Origin: Actinomycetes bacterium
GTDB taxonomy: Bacteria; Actinomycetota; Actinomycetes; Mycobacteriales; Micromonosporaceae
DNA length: 64,000 nt
Direction: 5' to 3'
Assembly (NCBI GenBank): GCA_023402505.1
Contig: JAEYGD010000367.1
Span: forward strand, 6,147 to 70,146
The first letter of the stretch is position 1. The number at the start of each line of letters is the position of its first letter. Position numbers and translations under genes: made by a program. The notes beneath the pieces are model-generated. The model saw only the letters and a program-made list of their open reading frames with translations. It was not told the origin of the DNA and made no database searches. Shown one piece after another: positions 18,019 through 26,957 of the stretch.

Positions 18019-18859
18019 ATCGTCGGACGGTGCGATCAGCGTCGGTGGACTGCGGTCCGACCGGTGCGGGCTCGCGGATCTGTGCACCCAGCGGGCCGAC
18101 TTCGACGAGGCACGAGGATCACTGGCCCTGACCGACGGGTGGACCGGACGGTGGCGAGCACAATGGCGCGCTTCGGGCGCCCCAGTGCTCTGCGCGGCGC
18201 GCGACCTGGCGTCGATCCCGACGTCGCGATGCGAGCCGGTGCGCCGGTTCTCCTGGCGTCGAGGTCAGCGACACCGTCCGGGCTTGCAGTTCATGGTGTC
18301 GACCGGCCGTCACCATGGTTTCGAGAGCATCGCCGAGCAGCGGCTGCTGCTGGCGTTGGACTTCGCGGGCGGCGTGAGCGACGTGTTGGGCCAGCCATTC
18401 CGGTTACGGTTTGCGACCGGGGCGGGTTGGCGGGAGCACATCCCGGACTTCCTGGCGGTCACGGCCGAGGGCGGCTTATTGATCGATGTGCGGCCGGGAG
18501 AGCGGATCGGCGACGACGACCGGGTGTGCTTCGCGGCAGCGAGGGAAGCGGCGTTGGCGACCGGCTGGCGGTATCTGGCCGTCACCGGCTGGCGGCCACA
18601 CGTGCAGACCGGCCTGGACACGCTGTCCGCACAGCGCCGCCCGCTGCGCGACCCGTTGGGCCTGCAGTCGGAGTTGTTCACGGCGGTCGCGTCAGGTCCG
18701 CGATCGTTCGGCGATCTCGTGGCGGCCACCCGGCTACCCGCAGTGGCACGAGCGCACGCCCTGCACCTGATCTGGCACCGGCGCCTCGGGATCGACCTAT
18801 CGACCCCGTTGAATGACGCCACGAAGGTGTGGGCCTCACCGGCCGGAGCCGGCCGATGA
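18014..18859 (+). CDS. tnsA: TnsA-like endonuclease subunit
   Basis: 281 residues. The region from about 100 to 165 (FESIAEQRLLLALDF ... EHIPDFLAVTAEGGLLIDVRP) matches the restriction-enzyme-fold catalytic domain of TnsA, the subunit that cuts the 5' ends during cut-and-paste transposition. Candidate catalytic residues are E104 or E109, D145, and the D158-V-R160 block in place of the usual E/Q-x-K, so the lysine is replaced by arginine. The C-terminal 90 residues would contact TnsC. The first 90 residues are unusual and arginine-rich. The stop overlaps the tnsB start (ATGA). The start is uncertain because the inverted repeat covers the ATG. Confidence 0.82.
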   Translation: MSSSDGAISVGGLRSDRCGLADLCTQRADFDEARGSLALTDGWTGRWRAQWRASGAPVLCAARDLASIPTSRCEPVRRFSWRRGQRHRPGLQFMVSTGRHHGFESIAEQRLLLALDFAGGVSDVLGQPFRLRFATGAGWREHIPDFLAVTAEGGLLIDVRPGERIGDDDRVCFAAAREAALATGWRYLAVTGWRPHVQTGLDTLSAQRRPLRDPLGLQSELFTAVASGPRSFGDLVAATRLPAVARAHALHLIWHRRLGIDLSTPLNDATKVWASPAGAGR

Positions 18860-21123
18860 GTCAGCACGTCGGCATGCTCGACCTGTCGCCCGGCGCCGTC
18901 GTCGTGGTCGACGGCGTCGAGTGGCTGGTCGAGTCCTTCGCACCGCAGTACGGGCACATCCAGCTGCACCGTGGTGACGGTACGACGATGCAGACCACGG
19001 TGCGGGCCCTGCTGACCGGCCCGGCACGCCGCGCGCCGGTAGGCGCGACGACCGTGGGGACAGACTCGGCGGCCCGCCAACCGGTCACGCTGGCCGACCT
19101 GACCCAAGATCAGCGGGAGTTGGCGCTGGTCCGGCTGGCACACGTGCTGGAGGTGGAGACCGGGTTCCGTGGTGGTGATCCGTTGCGGCCAGGACCGGGT
19201 GAGCCCCGCGCCTGCTACGACCCGGACGCCACGACGTTGACCGCGCGGCGACTGGCGAAGGTGGCCGAACTCCAAGCCCTTGATCCGCAGGATGCGCGGC
19301 GGCTCGGGTTCGCCCATGTCAGCCTGCGCACGCTGGAGCGGCTGGGCGCGGACTGCCGCCGGTTCGGGGTCGCCGGAGCCATCCTGGGCAGCTGGGTACG
19401 CCGCAGCGGTGGGCGGTCGAGCATCACCGAACCCATCCGGGAGGCGATCTTCGCGGTGCGGGCCGAGACGCTGCACCGGTCGCGGATCAGCATGACGGCG
19501 CGGCGTCGGTTGATCTGCCAGTACGTGCGGGAGAAGTACGACGAGCAGGTCCAGGTGCCGTGCTACGAGACGCTGCGGCAGGTGTGGCGGGAATGGTTCG
19601 GTCCCGGCGGTGCCCGGCAGCGCCATCAGCGCTCAGCCGCCGCGGTCGAGCCCACCGGGACTCACGTGGTGGTGCACCGGCCGGGGCAGGTCATCGCGTT
19701 GGACACCACGATTCTGCCGGTGAAGGTCCGCGAGAGCGTGTTCGGCGACCCGGTATCGACACATTTGACGATCGCGTTGGACGTGTACACCCACTCGTTG
19801 GTGGCGTTCCGGCTGACCTTGGTGTCGGACACGTCGGTGGACGTGGCAATGCTGCTGCGGGACGTGATGACACCGCTGCCACTGCGCGACGGGTGGGGCG
19901 AGGACATGATCTGGCCCTACCCGGGAGTGCCGGCCGCGGTGGTGGCCGAGTTCGCGGGATACCCGGTGGCCGCGTTGCCGTTCTTCGCCCCGGAGACCGT
20001 CACGACCGACCACGGCTCCGTCTACAAAAACCACAATCTGGTGGAAGTGCAGCGGGTCATCGGCGCGAACATACTCCCAGCTCGGGTGCTGCGCCCGACG
20101 GATAAGCAGGCAGTGGAACGCGCGTTCGGCGCCATACAGAGCCTGCTGTTCGAGCACCTGCTGGGCTACCAGGGCGTCGATGTCGCGGACCGGGGCGTCG
20201 ACCCGGAGGCCGACGCCGTGCTCACGGTCGAGGCGATGGAACACCTGGTCGCGACCTGGTCGGTGAAGATCTGGCAGAACCGGGTATTGGGCGAGTACGC
20301 CCCAGCTTGGGATCCGGGTGGTCGGCACAGCCCGAACACGTTGTTCGCCGCCGCGATGGCCCAGGGCGGGTTCGCGTTGCAGATCCCTACGCCGGAGCTG
20401 TACTACGAGCTGCTGCCCGCGCATCATGTCAGCATTCACGGCCGACGCGGGGTGAAGATCCGCGGACTGTGGTACGACGGACCCGGCCTGGACGACTACC
20501 GCAACGAACCATCGACCCGAGGCGGCGTCCACAAAGGCAAGTGGGTCGTGCGCTCCGATCCCCGAGACCGGCGGACCGTGTTCTTCCACGACCCCAGCAA
20601 TGGGCAGTGGCACACCTTGCGGTGGACCGGGCAGCCGGCCGAGGGCGAGATCCCGTCGTTCTCCGACGCCCGAGCCCGGCAGCTTCTCGAGCACGCCCGT
20701 CAGGCCGGCCTGAAACCCCGCTCCGACGCGGAGCTGTTGCCGCTGCTGCTGGACCTCCTCGCCGACGTCACGCCCGTCCAGCAGTGGCCCACCCAAGCAG
20801 GCCCAGCAGCCGGAACGGGCAAACGGCACCGCACCGAGCACGCCCGGGAGGCGACGCAGGCCGCCGCCGCACACGCCGACCGCCCCGAAAAGCCTGTGGC
20901 GACCGAGCCCGGATGCGGGCAGGACGTGGGGACGGTGGTGCCGATACGCCCGGCGGACCGGGTCGCGCAGGTGCAGACCGCGGTGGACGCCGAGCGTCGA
21001 CGACGCCGCGAGGCCGCGGTGCCGGACCGGCCGCAGCCTCCGCCACGGCTCGGCGACGCGTTCCGGCGGCGCAGCCTGTTCCTGCTTCCCGCCGACGAGC
21101 CAGAGCCGGGGCAGGCCGGATGA
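18856..21123 (+). CDS. tnsB: TnsB-like DDE transposase (Mu/Tn7 type)
   Basis: 755 residues. An N-terminal helical/winged-helix DNA-binding region (about 75-250) is followed by a retroviral-integrase-like core with the triad D283 (IALDTTI), D385 (TTDHGS) and E421 (AVERAF). The last two are separated by 35 residues, the classic DD(35)E spacing. A Mu-type beta-barrel segment (RRGVKIRGLWYDG, about 530-545) and a charged tail for TnsC contact complete it. It binds the repeated end sites and joins the 3' ends to target DNA, giving the 5-bp duplication seen here. It overlaps tnsA and tnsC by 4 bp each. Confidence 0.95.
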   Translation: MSQHVGMLDLSPGAVVVVDGVEWLVESFAPQYGHIQLHRGDGTTMQTTVRALLTGPARRAPVGATTVGTDSAARQPVTLADLTQDQRELALVRLAHVLEVETGFRGGDPLRPGPGEPRACYDPDATTLTARRLAKVAELQALDPQDARRLGFAHVSLRTLERLGADCRRFGVAGAILGSWVRRSGGRSSITEPIREAIFAVRAETLHRSRISMTARRRLICQYVREKYDEQVQVPCYETLRQVWREWFGPGGARQRHQRSAAAVEPTGTHVVVHRPGQVIALDTTILPVKVRESVFGDPVSTHLTIALDVYTHSLVAFRLTLVSDTSVDVAMLLRDVMTPLPLRDGWGEDMIWPYPGVPAAVVAEFAGYPVAALPFFAPETVTTDHGSVYKNHNLVEVQRVIGANILPARVLRPTDKQAVERAFGAIQSLLFEHLLGYQGVDVADRGVDPEADAVLTVEAMEHLVATWSVKIWQNRVLGEYAPAWDPGGRHSPNTLFAAAMAQGGFALQIPTPELYYELLPAHHVSIHGRRGVKIRGLWYDGPGLDDYRNEPSTRGGVHKGKWVVRSDPRDRRTVFFHDPSNGQWHTLRWTGQPAEGEIPSFSDARARQLLEHARQAGLKPRSDAELLPLLLDLLADVTPVQQWPTQAGPAAGTGKRHRTEHAREATQAAAAHADRPEKPVATEPGCGQDVGTVVPIRPADRVAQVQTAVDAERRRRREAAVPDRPQPPPRLGDAFRRRSLFLLPADEPEPGQAG

Positions 21124-22391
21124 GTAGCGAGCCGCCGGACACCGCGGCGTTCGCGTTACCCGGTCCGGCGATTGCTCGGGAGACCGCCGAAGGTTGGAGC
21201 CAGTGGCGGGCCACCCGGCACAGTTTCACGCCGGCACCGCGGCTGTCGCTGGCGCAGTGGCGAACGTTGAGCCCGCGACAGCGGGTGCTGCACGACCTGC
21301 ACCGAGCCGCCACCCACGCGAACCTGCCCATTCAAGAGACCCCGATGAGCGCCACGGTCGCCCGGGTGATGGGCTCCCGGCTGTTCAACAACGCCCTCAA
21401 GCACAAACCGACCACCCGCGCCGGGCTGATGATCAACGGCGGTGGCTACCAGGGCAAGACCGAAACGGTCTGCGAGATCGCCGCCGCGTTCGAAGACCAG
21501 TGGCTGGACCTGCACCAGCAAATCAACCCGCACGCGGTGCCCGGCACCCGGGACCTGCACGCCGCCGTCGCCTACGTGCAGACGCCGGTCACCGCCACCC
21601 CGAAAAGCGTCTGCCAGGCGATCCTCGACTTCTACGGCGCACTCCACAAAGGCATGACGCTGCCGCAACTGGTCCACGCCGTGCGCGGCTCGCTCTACGA
21701 CCACGCCACCAAGGTCCTCATCCTGGATGACATCACCCGGCTGCGGATGCACCGCGAGGCTGACCAGGACGCCCTCGACCTGATCCGCGCGTTGATGAGC
21801 ATGCACCTGACCCTGGTCCTGGTCGGCGTCGGCATTCCCGCCTCCGGGCTGCTGCGCGAAGGCCGCCGGGACCGGGTCACCGGCCAGGTCGTCTTCGCTC
21901 AGCCCCGCCACGCCCGCACGTTCACCGACGAGGCGGCCACCCAGACCGAACGCCGCTTCGACCTGATCGACCTCGACCCGTTCCGCTACGACACCCCGCC
22001 GAGCATCGCCGCGTGGGTCACCCACCTGGCCGGGATCGAGGACAACCTGCGGCTGCTGCGCGCCGAGCCGGGCATGCTCACCGACGGGGGCGTGCCGGAG
22101 TACCTGTTCCGCCGCACCGGCGGGATCGTCGGCCTCCTCGAACGGCTCATCGAAGACGGCGCCGCACACGCCATCGACACCGGTGCCGAGCGCCTGACCA
22201 CCGATCTGCTCGACACCATCGACATCAACCTCGGCAACCTGGCCCGCCGCGACACCACCGCCGGCGAGATCCCCGACATCCCTCCGCGCCCGGCCCCAGC
22301 CGCCGGCAAGGGCAAGGGCAAGGGCCGTAACACCGTCTTCGACGATCACGGCGGCACGAGCGGCGACCAGCCGACGGCATCGACCGCGTGA
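21120..22391 (+). CDS. tnsC: TnsC-like AAA+ regulator
   Basis: 423 residues. Walker A is GGGYQGKT (107-114) and Walker B is VLILDDI (about 199-205), followed by an LTLVLVGVGIP sensor strand. That is the TniB/TnsC group of AAA+ ATPases, which polymerise on target DNA and activate the TnsA/TnsB transposase. The C-terminal tail is a low-complexity Gly/Lys stretch (AAGKGKGKGR). The ATG overlaps the tnsB stop. The gene ends in an overlap with tniQ (GTGA), so the four transposition genes form one coupled operon. Confidence 0.93.
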   Translation: MSSEPPDTAAFALPGPAIARETAEGWSQWRATRHSFTPAPRLSLAQWRTLSPRQRVLHDLHRAATHANLPIQETPMSATVARVMGSRLFNNALKHKPTTRAGLMINGGGYQGKTETVCEIAAAFEDQWLDLHQQINPHAVPGTRDLHAAVAYVQTPVTATPKSVCQAILDFYGALHKGMTLPQLVHAVRGSLYDHATKVLILDDITRLRMHREADQDALDLIRALMSMHLTLVLVGVGIPASGLLREGRRDRVTGQVVFAQPRHARTFTDEAATQTERRFDLIDLDPFRYDTPPSIAAWVTHLAGIEDNLRLLRAEPGMLTDGGVPEYLFRRTGGIVGLLERLIEDGAAHAIDTGAERLTTDLLDTIDINLGNLARRDTTAGEIPDIPPRPAPAAGKGKGKGRNTVFDDHGGTSGDQPTASTA

Positions 22392-24295
22392 CCAGCCGAT
22401 TGCCGCGCAGCCTCGACCCGCTGCCCGACGAGTCGCTGCCCGGCTACCTGCTCCGGCTCTCCCACCGCCTCGGCCTGGCACCCACCCGGCTGCAACAGGC
22501 CACCGGCCTCGCGCTCGCGCCCAACGCCGCCCGCGCCAGCACCATGCTCGCCCTGACCCCGGAAACGGCCGCCGCGTTCGCCCACGCGACCCGGCTCAGC
22601 ACCACCGAGGTCACCGCCCTGACCCTGGGCAGCCTCGCCAACCGTTATCCGCCGGTCGATCTCGCCCGCACCGGCCGCGACCACCGGCGCCTGGTGCACG
22701 GCCTGTTCGTCCGCGAAAGCTGGGTGTTCGCCCGGTTCAGCCGATACTGTCCGCACTGCCTGGCCGGGGACGGCAGCCTCATCCAACAACACCACGGCGG
22801 CGGCTGGAACAAGCTCTGGCGGCTACCGATTGTGTTCGCCTGCCCCACCCACCAGCGGTTACTCGCACACACCTGCCCCGCCTGCGCGCAGCCCGCGCTG
22901 TCGCGTGGCCCCGGCGCGGCGATGATCCCGCGCGGCGGAGACAGCACACTGCACCCCACCGCCTGCCGAGCCCCCGGCCCCGAGCCGCGACCCACCATCG
23001 GCCCCTGCGGTCACCGACTCGACCAAGAACCGCCCTCCACGAACTCCCACGACCTTGCGCCACCGCTCGCCCTGCAACACCGGCTGCTGACCCTCCTCAA
23101 CGCCGACAACGCGACCACGATCAGCGCCGGCAGTCCGGCCACCTCCAGCCAGTACGTCACCGACCTGCGAATCCTCACCTGCCTGATCACCGCCTCCTGG
23201 CCCACCAGCCGGCATCTGGCCGACACCGCGGACGCCGCCGGCCTCATCGACCGGCACGTCCAGAACGTCCAAACCCAGATCGACCAAGACCGTCGCGAGC
23301 AGCGATACCCGCGCGACAACGCCCTCTACGACGCGCCACCCGCCGACGCCGCCACCACCGCGGCACTGCTCATCGCGGCAGCACGCATCACCGACGCGGA
23401 CAGCCCGGACTCGGCCCGCGACATCGCCGCACCCTTGCTGGAGTGCCGGCCGGGCACCCGCCCATGGGTCAGGAAGTTCCTACCCGGCGACGGCTACTGC
23501 TCACCTGGGCTGCAAGCCGCGCTCGGGCCCGAAGTCGGGGCGCTGCACATCATCAAACGCACCGGCGTCCCGCACTACTCCACCCGTCGGCGCCTACCTG
23601 CGCCGCTGCCGGTCCGCTTCGGCATCCAGTACATCCCGCAGCGCCCACCCGAACAGTGGCTCGACTGCCTCGACGAGTTCACCGACCTCAAACCGCGTTT
23701 GCTGGAGCACGTCCTCGTGATCCGGCTCGCGCACGCCACAACCGGCGGAACCCTCATCGACGCCGCGGCCCATCTCGGCATCCCCCGACTCGCCGCCGAC
23801 AACGCGCTCCGCGTCACCCACCAGACGCTGGCCGCCACCTCCCGCCACGAACGGTTCGACCACGCCGTCGGCAACCTCGTCGAACACCTCAATACCACCA
23901 CGGACCTGATCGACTACGGCCGACGCCGCGACGCACTTCGCACCTGGGAGATCCCGCCCGACCAATGGCAGGAACTCATCGACGGACTACCCGGCCAACT
24001 GATCAAGAACCGCCTCGTGCCCCACACCCATTGGGGCGACGGCAAACGCCGACTCGCCAGCACCTGGGCATGGACCGAGCTGACCCACGGCGATCACATC
24101 TACGCCCCCGCCGTCCGCCCCGACATCCACGCCACCCGGCCCGGAGGCGAAGACGTCCACTACGTCCACACCCGCTGGCAGCACCTGCTACGGCCCTCGC
24201 CCTACGGTCACTTCCGACAACTCCGCGACCGCCTCGATCCGTTCGTCCGACAACTCGGCGAACACATCGACAACCCTCCGAGCGTCGCGCAGTAA
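22388..24295 (+). CDS. tniQ: TniQ/TnsD-like target-selection protein
   Basis: 635 residues. The N-terminus, PLPDESLPGYLLRLSHRLGL, is the TniQ signature. A zinc-ribbon follows with C121, C124, H155 or C152, C163 and C166 (YCPHCLAGDG ... HTCPACAQPA). The long C-terminal region carries at least one HTH-like unit (TTGGTLIDAAAHLGIPRLAA), as in TnsD-type proteins that bind a target site. At 635 residues it is longer than the small TniQ of CRISPR-associated transposons, which favours direct DNA recognition. The stop lies 75 bp inside the right-end repeats. Confidence 0.93.
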   Translation: MTSRLPRSLDPLPDESLPGYLLRLSHRLGLAPTRLQQATGLALAPNAARASTMLALTPETAAAFAHATRLSTTEVTALTLGSLANRYPPVDLARTGRDHRRLVHGLFVRESWVFARFSRYCPHCLAGDGSLIQQHHGGGWNKLWRLPIVFACPTHQRLLAHTCPACAQPALSRGPGAAMIPRGGDSTLHPTACRAPGPEPRPTIGPCGHRLDQEPPSTNSHDLAPPLALQHRLLTLLNADNATTISAGSPATSSQYVTDLRILTCLITASWPTSRHLADTADAAGLIDRHVQNVQTQIDQDRREQRYPRDNALYDAPPADAATTAALLIAAARITDADSPDSARDIAAPLLECRPGTRPWVRKFLPGDGYCSPGLQAALGPEVGALHIIKRTGVPHYSTRRRLPAPLPVRFGIQYIPQRPPEQWLDCLDEFTDLKPRLLEHVLVIRLAHATTGGTLIDAAAHLGIPRLAADNALRVTHQTLAATSRHERFDHAVGNLVEHLNTTTDLIDYGRRRDALRTWEIPPDQWQELIDGLPGQLIKNRLVPHTHWGDGKRRLASTWAWTELTHGDHIYAPAVRPDIHATRPGGEDVHYVHTRWQHLLRPSPYGHFRQLRDRLDPFVRQLGEHIDNPPSVAQ

Positions 24296-24370
24296 CGCCG
24301 GCTGAGTCCTCGATCGGAGCCACCAGCCAACGAGACGGCAGAGAGCCAGCGAGGTGCCGGCAGCGCCGTC

Positions 24371-24415
24371 CCGCCATCTATCGCTGGTAGCCGCCATCTA
24401 TCGCTGGCAATCACA
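24371..24415. repeat. Right end of Tn7-like element with two binding-site repeats
   Basis: Two adjacent copies of CCGCCATCTATCGCTGG, at 24371-24387 and 24391-24407, inverted relative to the left end and 20 bp apart. The terminus is CAATCACA. Tight packing of sites on the right against spaced sites on the left is the usual Tn7 left/right asymmetry. Confidence 0.9.
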
Positions 24416-24523
24416 CGAACCGGAGACGGCAGTGGTCCCGAGATCCGGTCCGTTGCACTTGATCAGCGCCGCGTTCGAAGCGTGGATCAGTGCTGACCTC
24501 ACACCCACCCAGGGGAGATGCCC

Positions 24524-25327
24524 ATGACCGACGCACAACCCGTACCCGCACACGCCATGTTCAAGGTCCTCGCCGCGCTCGGCGAACTCGGAGAGGCCAC
24601 CGCCGCAGCGGTAGCCGACAAGGCCGGGCTCGGCTACTCCACCGCCACGGCCAAGCTGCGCGCCTGGGAGCAGACCGGGCTGGCCGAACGCATCCGCACC
24701 GAGGACAACCGTGCCGTGTGGCGGCTGACCGACACCGGCCGCGCCACCGTCGGCGCCGACCGGGCCGCGCTCCCGACCCACACCGCTGACGACGTGCTGC
24801 CCGGCGAGCCGGCGCAGGCGACGGCGGACACCCCCGACGCCCCTGCGGTAACTGCCGACGCGGCGGAGCCACCCGAGCAGCCCGCGCCGGAGCCGGACAA
24901 CCCGGCTGGCGGCGGACAACCTGTCGACTCGGCCGCTCCGCCGGACGCACCCGCACCGCCTGGCGGGGACGAGGAACGCACTCCATCGGCAGACGGGGAC
25001 GCCCAGCAGGCCGAACCGGCGCCTGACCGCCGCGAGCCGGAAGCTGGCGCCGAGTCCGCAGGCTCAGGCACCTCGACCGCACGCAGCCGGCGGACGAAAG
25101 GCTCCCTGCGAGGGGCGGTGCTGGACATCCTCGAAGCGCATCCCGACCGGGCCTACAAGACCAGCGATCTGTGCAAGCTCATCGACGCCGCGAACGCCGG
25201 CACCGACGCCAAGAAGGCCAGCGCCGGCGCGGTCGTCAACGCCGCGGACAAGCTGGTCAACGACGGCAAGGCCGTGCGGACCGTCGACAAGCCCGCCACC
25301 TTCCAACTCGCCCCCGCCAACCCGTAG
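24524..25327 (+). CDS. Protein with two winged-helix domains and a disordered linker
   Basis: 267 residues from the ATG at 24524; GGGGAG at 24511 spaces better for this than for the ATG at 24518. Residues 8-75 form a MarR-like winged helix (MFKVLAALGELGEATAAAVA ... GLAERIRTEDNRAVWRLTDTG). Residues 80-190 are a Pro/Ala/Asp-rich linker. Residues 195-265 are a second winged helix (GAVLDILEAHPDRAYKTSDL ... VVNAADKLVNDGKAVRTVDK). It looks like a DNA-binding regulator of the conjugative element. It starts just after the Tn7-like insertion, which may have displaced its native upstream region by 8.7 kb. Targets unknown. Confidence 0.7.
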   Translation: MTDAQPVPAHAMFKVLAALGELGEATAAAVADKAGLGYSTATAKLRAWEQTGLAERIRTEDNRAVWRLTDTGRATVGADRAALPTHTADDVLPGEPAQATADTPDAPAVTADAAEPPEQPAPEPDNPAGGGQPVDSAAPPDAPAPPGGDEERTPSADGDAQQAEPAPDRREPEAGAESAGSGTSTARSRRTKGSLRGAVLDILEAHPDRAYKTSDLCKLIDAANAGTDAKKASAGAVVNAADKLVNDGKAVRTVDKPATFQLAPANP

Positions 25328-25428
25328 CCGGCGGGCATCCACACCAGCAAGGCAGCCCAGGGGCGGGCGTGAAGTTGACCGCTACCCGCCCGCCCCCGGT
25401 GCTCCTTCGTACACAAGGAGCGATCTCA

Positions 25429-26064
25429 GTGTCTCAAACCCTGCAATCCGTAGTCACCGCCCTCGGCGGGATCCTCGCCGGCTTCGCCGTGGCCGCGGCA
25501 GCGTACTGGCGGCAGCAACGAGCCCTGTGGGCGGCCCGCCACGAGGCCAATCACGACGACGTCACCGGCCTGCCCAACCGTCGGCTGTTCCTCACCCGCC
25601 TGCGCGCCGCCCTCGCCGACAACGCGCCGGTGGGGGTGGTGCTGCTGGACCTCAACCAGTTCAAGGACGTCAACGACACCTTCGGCCATGAGGTCGGCAA
25701 CGACCTGCTCAACCAGGTCGGCCGACGCCTGGCCAGCCTTCCCACCCCGGTGCGGGTTGCGGCTCGGCTCTCCGGCGACGAGTTCGCGCTGCTCGTCATC
25801 GGCGGCCCCGACGACACCGCCGCCGCAGCCCACGCCGCCTGGCAGGTGATCGCCGACAACTCCATCCGCGTCGTCAACGGTGACCTCCACGTGGCGGCCT
25901 CGGTCGGCTACACCCATGTCCACCACCCGAACGCCAGCCCACGGCAGTTGCTCACGCAGGCCGACAGCGCGATGTACGAGGCGAAACGCGCCGGCGGTGG
26001 CGTACGCGAGTACCTGCCTCACCGCACACCGACAGTGCGCAGCCGCGACCGCCACCACCGCTGA
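25429..26064 (+). CDS. Diguanylate cyclase (GGDEF-domain, single-helix anchored)
   Basis: 211 residues from a GTG preceded by AAGGAG. An N-terminal hydrophobic helix (about 8-28) is followed directly by a GGDEF domain: HDDVTGLPNRRLF, LLDLNQFKDVNDTFGHEVGN and the active-site motif LSGDEFALLV (SGDEF in place of GGDEF, a variant found in some active cyclases), then VAASVGYTH and QADSAMYEAKR. It would make cyclic di-GMP at the membrane. An inhibitory RxxD site is not obvious. A perfect terminator follows 26 bp after its stop. A c-di-GMP enzyme on a conjugative element could tie transfer to development or adhesion; that is inference. Confidence 0.9.
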   Translation: MSQTLQSVVTALGGILAGFAVAAAAYWRQQRALWAARHEANHDDVTGLPNRRLFLTRLRAALADNAPVGVVLLDLNQFKDVNDTFGHEVGNDLLNQVGRRLASLPTPVRVAARLSGDEFALLVIGGPDDTAAAAHAAWQVIADNSIRVVNGDLHVAASVGYTHVHHPNASPRQLLTQADSAMYEAKRAGGGVREYLPHRTPTVRSRDRHHR

Positions 26065-26090
26065 CGCACCCGCGACACCTTCCGACCCGA

Positions 26091-26121
26091 GGACCCCGCA
26101 GCCGCCCTGGCTGCGGGGTCC
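26091..26121 (+). terminator. Hairpin terminator after the GGDEF gene
   Basis: A perfect 13-bp stem (GGACCCCGCAGCC and its complement) with a GCCCT loop, then TTCGTCCTT. The next gene's ribosome site begins 20 bp later. Confidence 0.75.
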
Positions 26122-26155
26122 TTCGTCCTTATCACCCCTGACCAGGGAGACCTCG

Positions 26156-26737
26156 GTGTTGTCCTTCAAAGCTGTCCACACTCTCACCGCTTGCCTCATC
26201 GCGGCCGACGCCGACGCAGACCAGATGGGATGGGGTCACCCCCCGACGCTGCTGCTTGTTCACGACTGGCTCCTGGCCCCCGTTTCCCCGCGGCGACGGC
26301 GCAAGATGCGCAGCCTGGAGTTTCCGCTGCATCCCCGCGACCTGCTCAAGGAACCGGCCGGGCTGCCGGCGCTGCTGCATCGCCTCGCCAGCAGCCTGGA
26401 CGAGCCCACGACACCCACGCCGTACCAGACCACGCTCGACACCATCATCAGCCGAATCCGCGCGACCACAGCGGACGCGCGGCTGGTGGCCTGGGCCGTT
26501 TGCTACGACGACATCCACACCGCCGATGGGCAGCCACGACAGGTCCGCCGGGTCGACGCCGTCGACATCGACGGGCGCGTCTACCAGCTCACCCGCCTGC
26601 GCGGCGAGGACCACCCGCTGCTGCTCGTCGACGACAGCCCCGACCCGGCCGACACCCCTGCCACCCATCCCGGTCTGGTCGCGCTACTGGCCGCCACCGC
26701 CCGCTACAGCCGCAGCGGCAGCGACGGCTCGAGATAG
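26156..26737 (+). CDS. Hypothetical accessory protein
   Basis: 193 residues from a GTG with AGGGAGA upstream. No recognised domain. A helical N-terminus (AVHTLTACLIAADADADQMG) is followed by a two-part mixed region containing LVHDWLLAPVSPRRRRKMR and, later, VRRVDAVDIDGRVYQLTRLR. It is soluble with no signal peptide. It follows a terminator and probably starts its own transcript. Related proteins are likely confined to mobile elements, but I cannot verify that here. Confidence 0.6.
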   Translation: MLSFKAVHTLTACLIAADADADQMGWGHPPTLLLVHDWLLAPVSPRRRRKMRSLEFPLHPRDLLKEPAGLPALLHRLASSLDEPTTPTPYQTTLDTIISRIRATTADARLVAWAVCYDDIHTADGQPRQVRRVDAVDIDGRVYQLTRLRGEDHPLLLVDDSPDPADTPATHPGLVALLAATARYSRSGSDGSR

Positions 26738-26957
26738 GGCTGACGGTCCCGGCCCGCACGAGTCCGCATAAGCCGGCCGCCAGGACAGGCCTGGCCGACG
26801 ACGTCCGTCCGCTGCCCCCGGGGCGGCCGGCAGCCGACAACCACCTCGATCTGCGGCGCGCCGCCCCTGCCATGGGGCGGGGGCCGCCGCGGCACCACCA
26901 GCCGTGACACCCACGCGCCTGCTCCCGCACCGCGTTCGAGTTAAGGAGTTCAGCCTC

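Larger units (their letters stand above)
15743..24415 (+). mobile_element. Complete Tn7-like transposon, 8,673 bp
   Basis: The element starts TGTGACTACC and ends GGCAATCACA (TGT...ACA termini) and is flanked by a perfect 5-bp duplication CGAAC at 15738-15742 and 24416-24420. Each end carries several copies of an 18-bp site (consensus ACCAGCGATAGATGGCGG), as expected for transposase-binding sites. It contains a nitrilase-fusion gene, a methyltransferase, then tnsA, tnsB, tnsC and tniQ, all rightward. It has inserted between two accessory genes of the conjugative element. Exact ends, duplication and intact genes all suggest recent and possibly active transposition. No TnsD/TnsE or CRISPR-Cas genes are inside, so TniQ is the only candidate target selector. 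Confidence 0.95.

Noticed and set aside
18829..18855. Earlier in-frame start for tnsB at 18829
   Set aside because: The ATG at 18856 overlaps the tnsA stop (ATGA), consistent with the coupling seen throughout the operon.
15743..24415. Possibility that the Tn7-like element is CRISPR-associated (CAST)
   Set aside because: No cas genes or repeats lie between its ends, and TniQ is long with its own HTH-like unit; the array at 63762 is type I-E in a separate locus.
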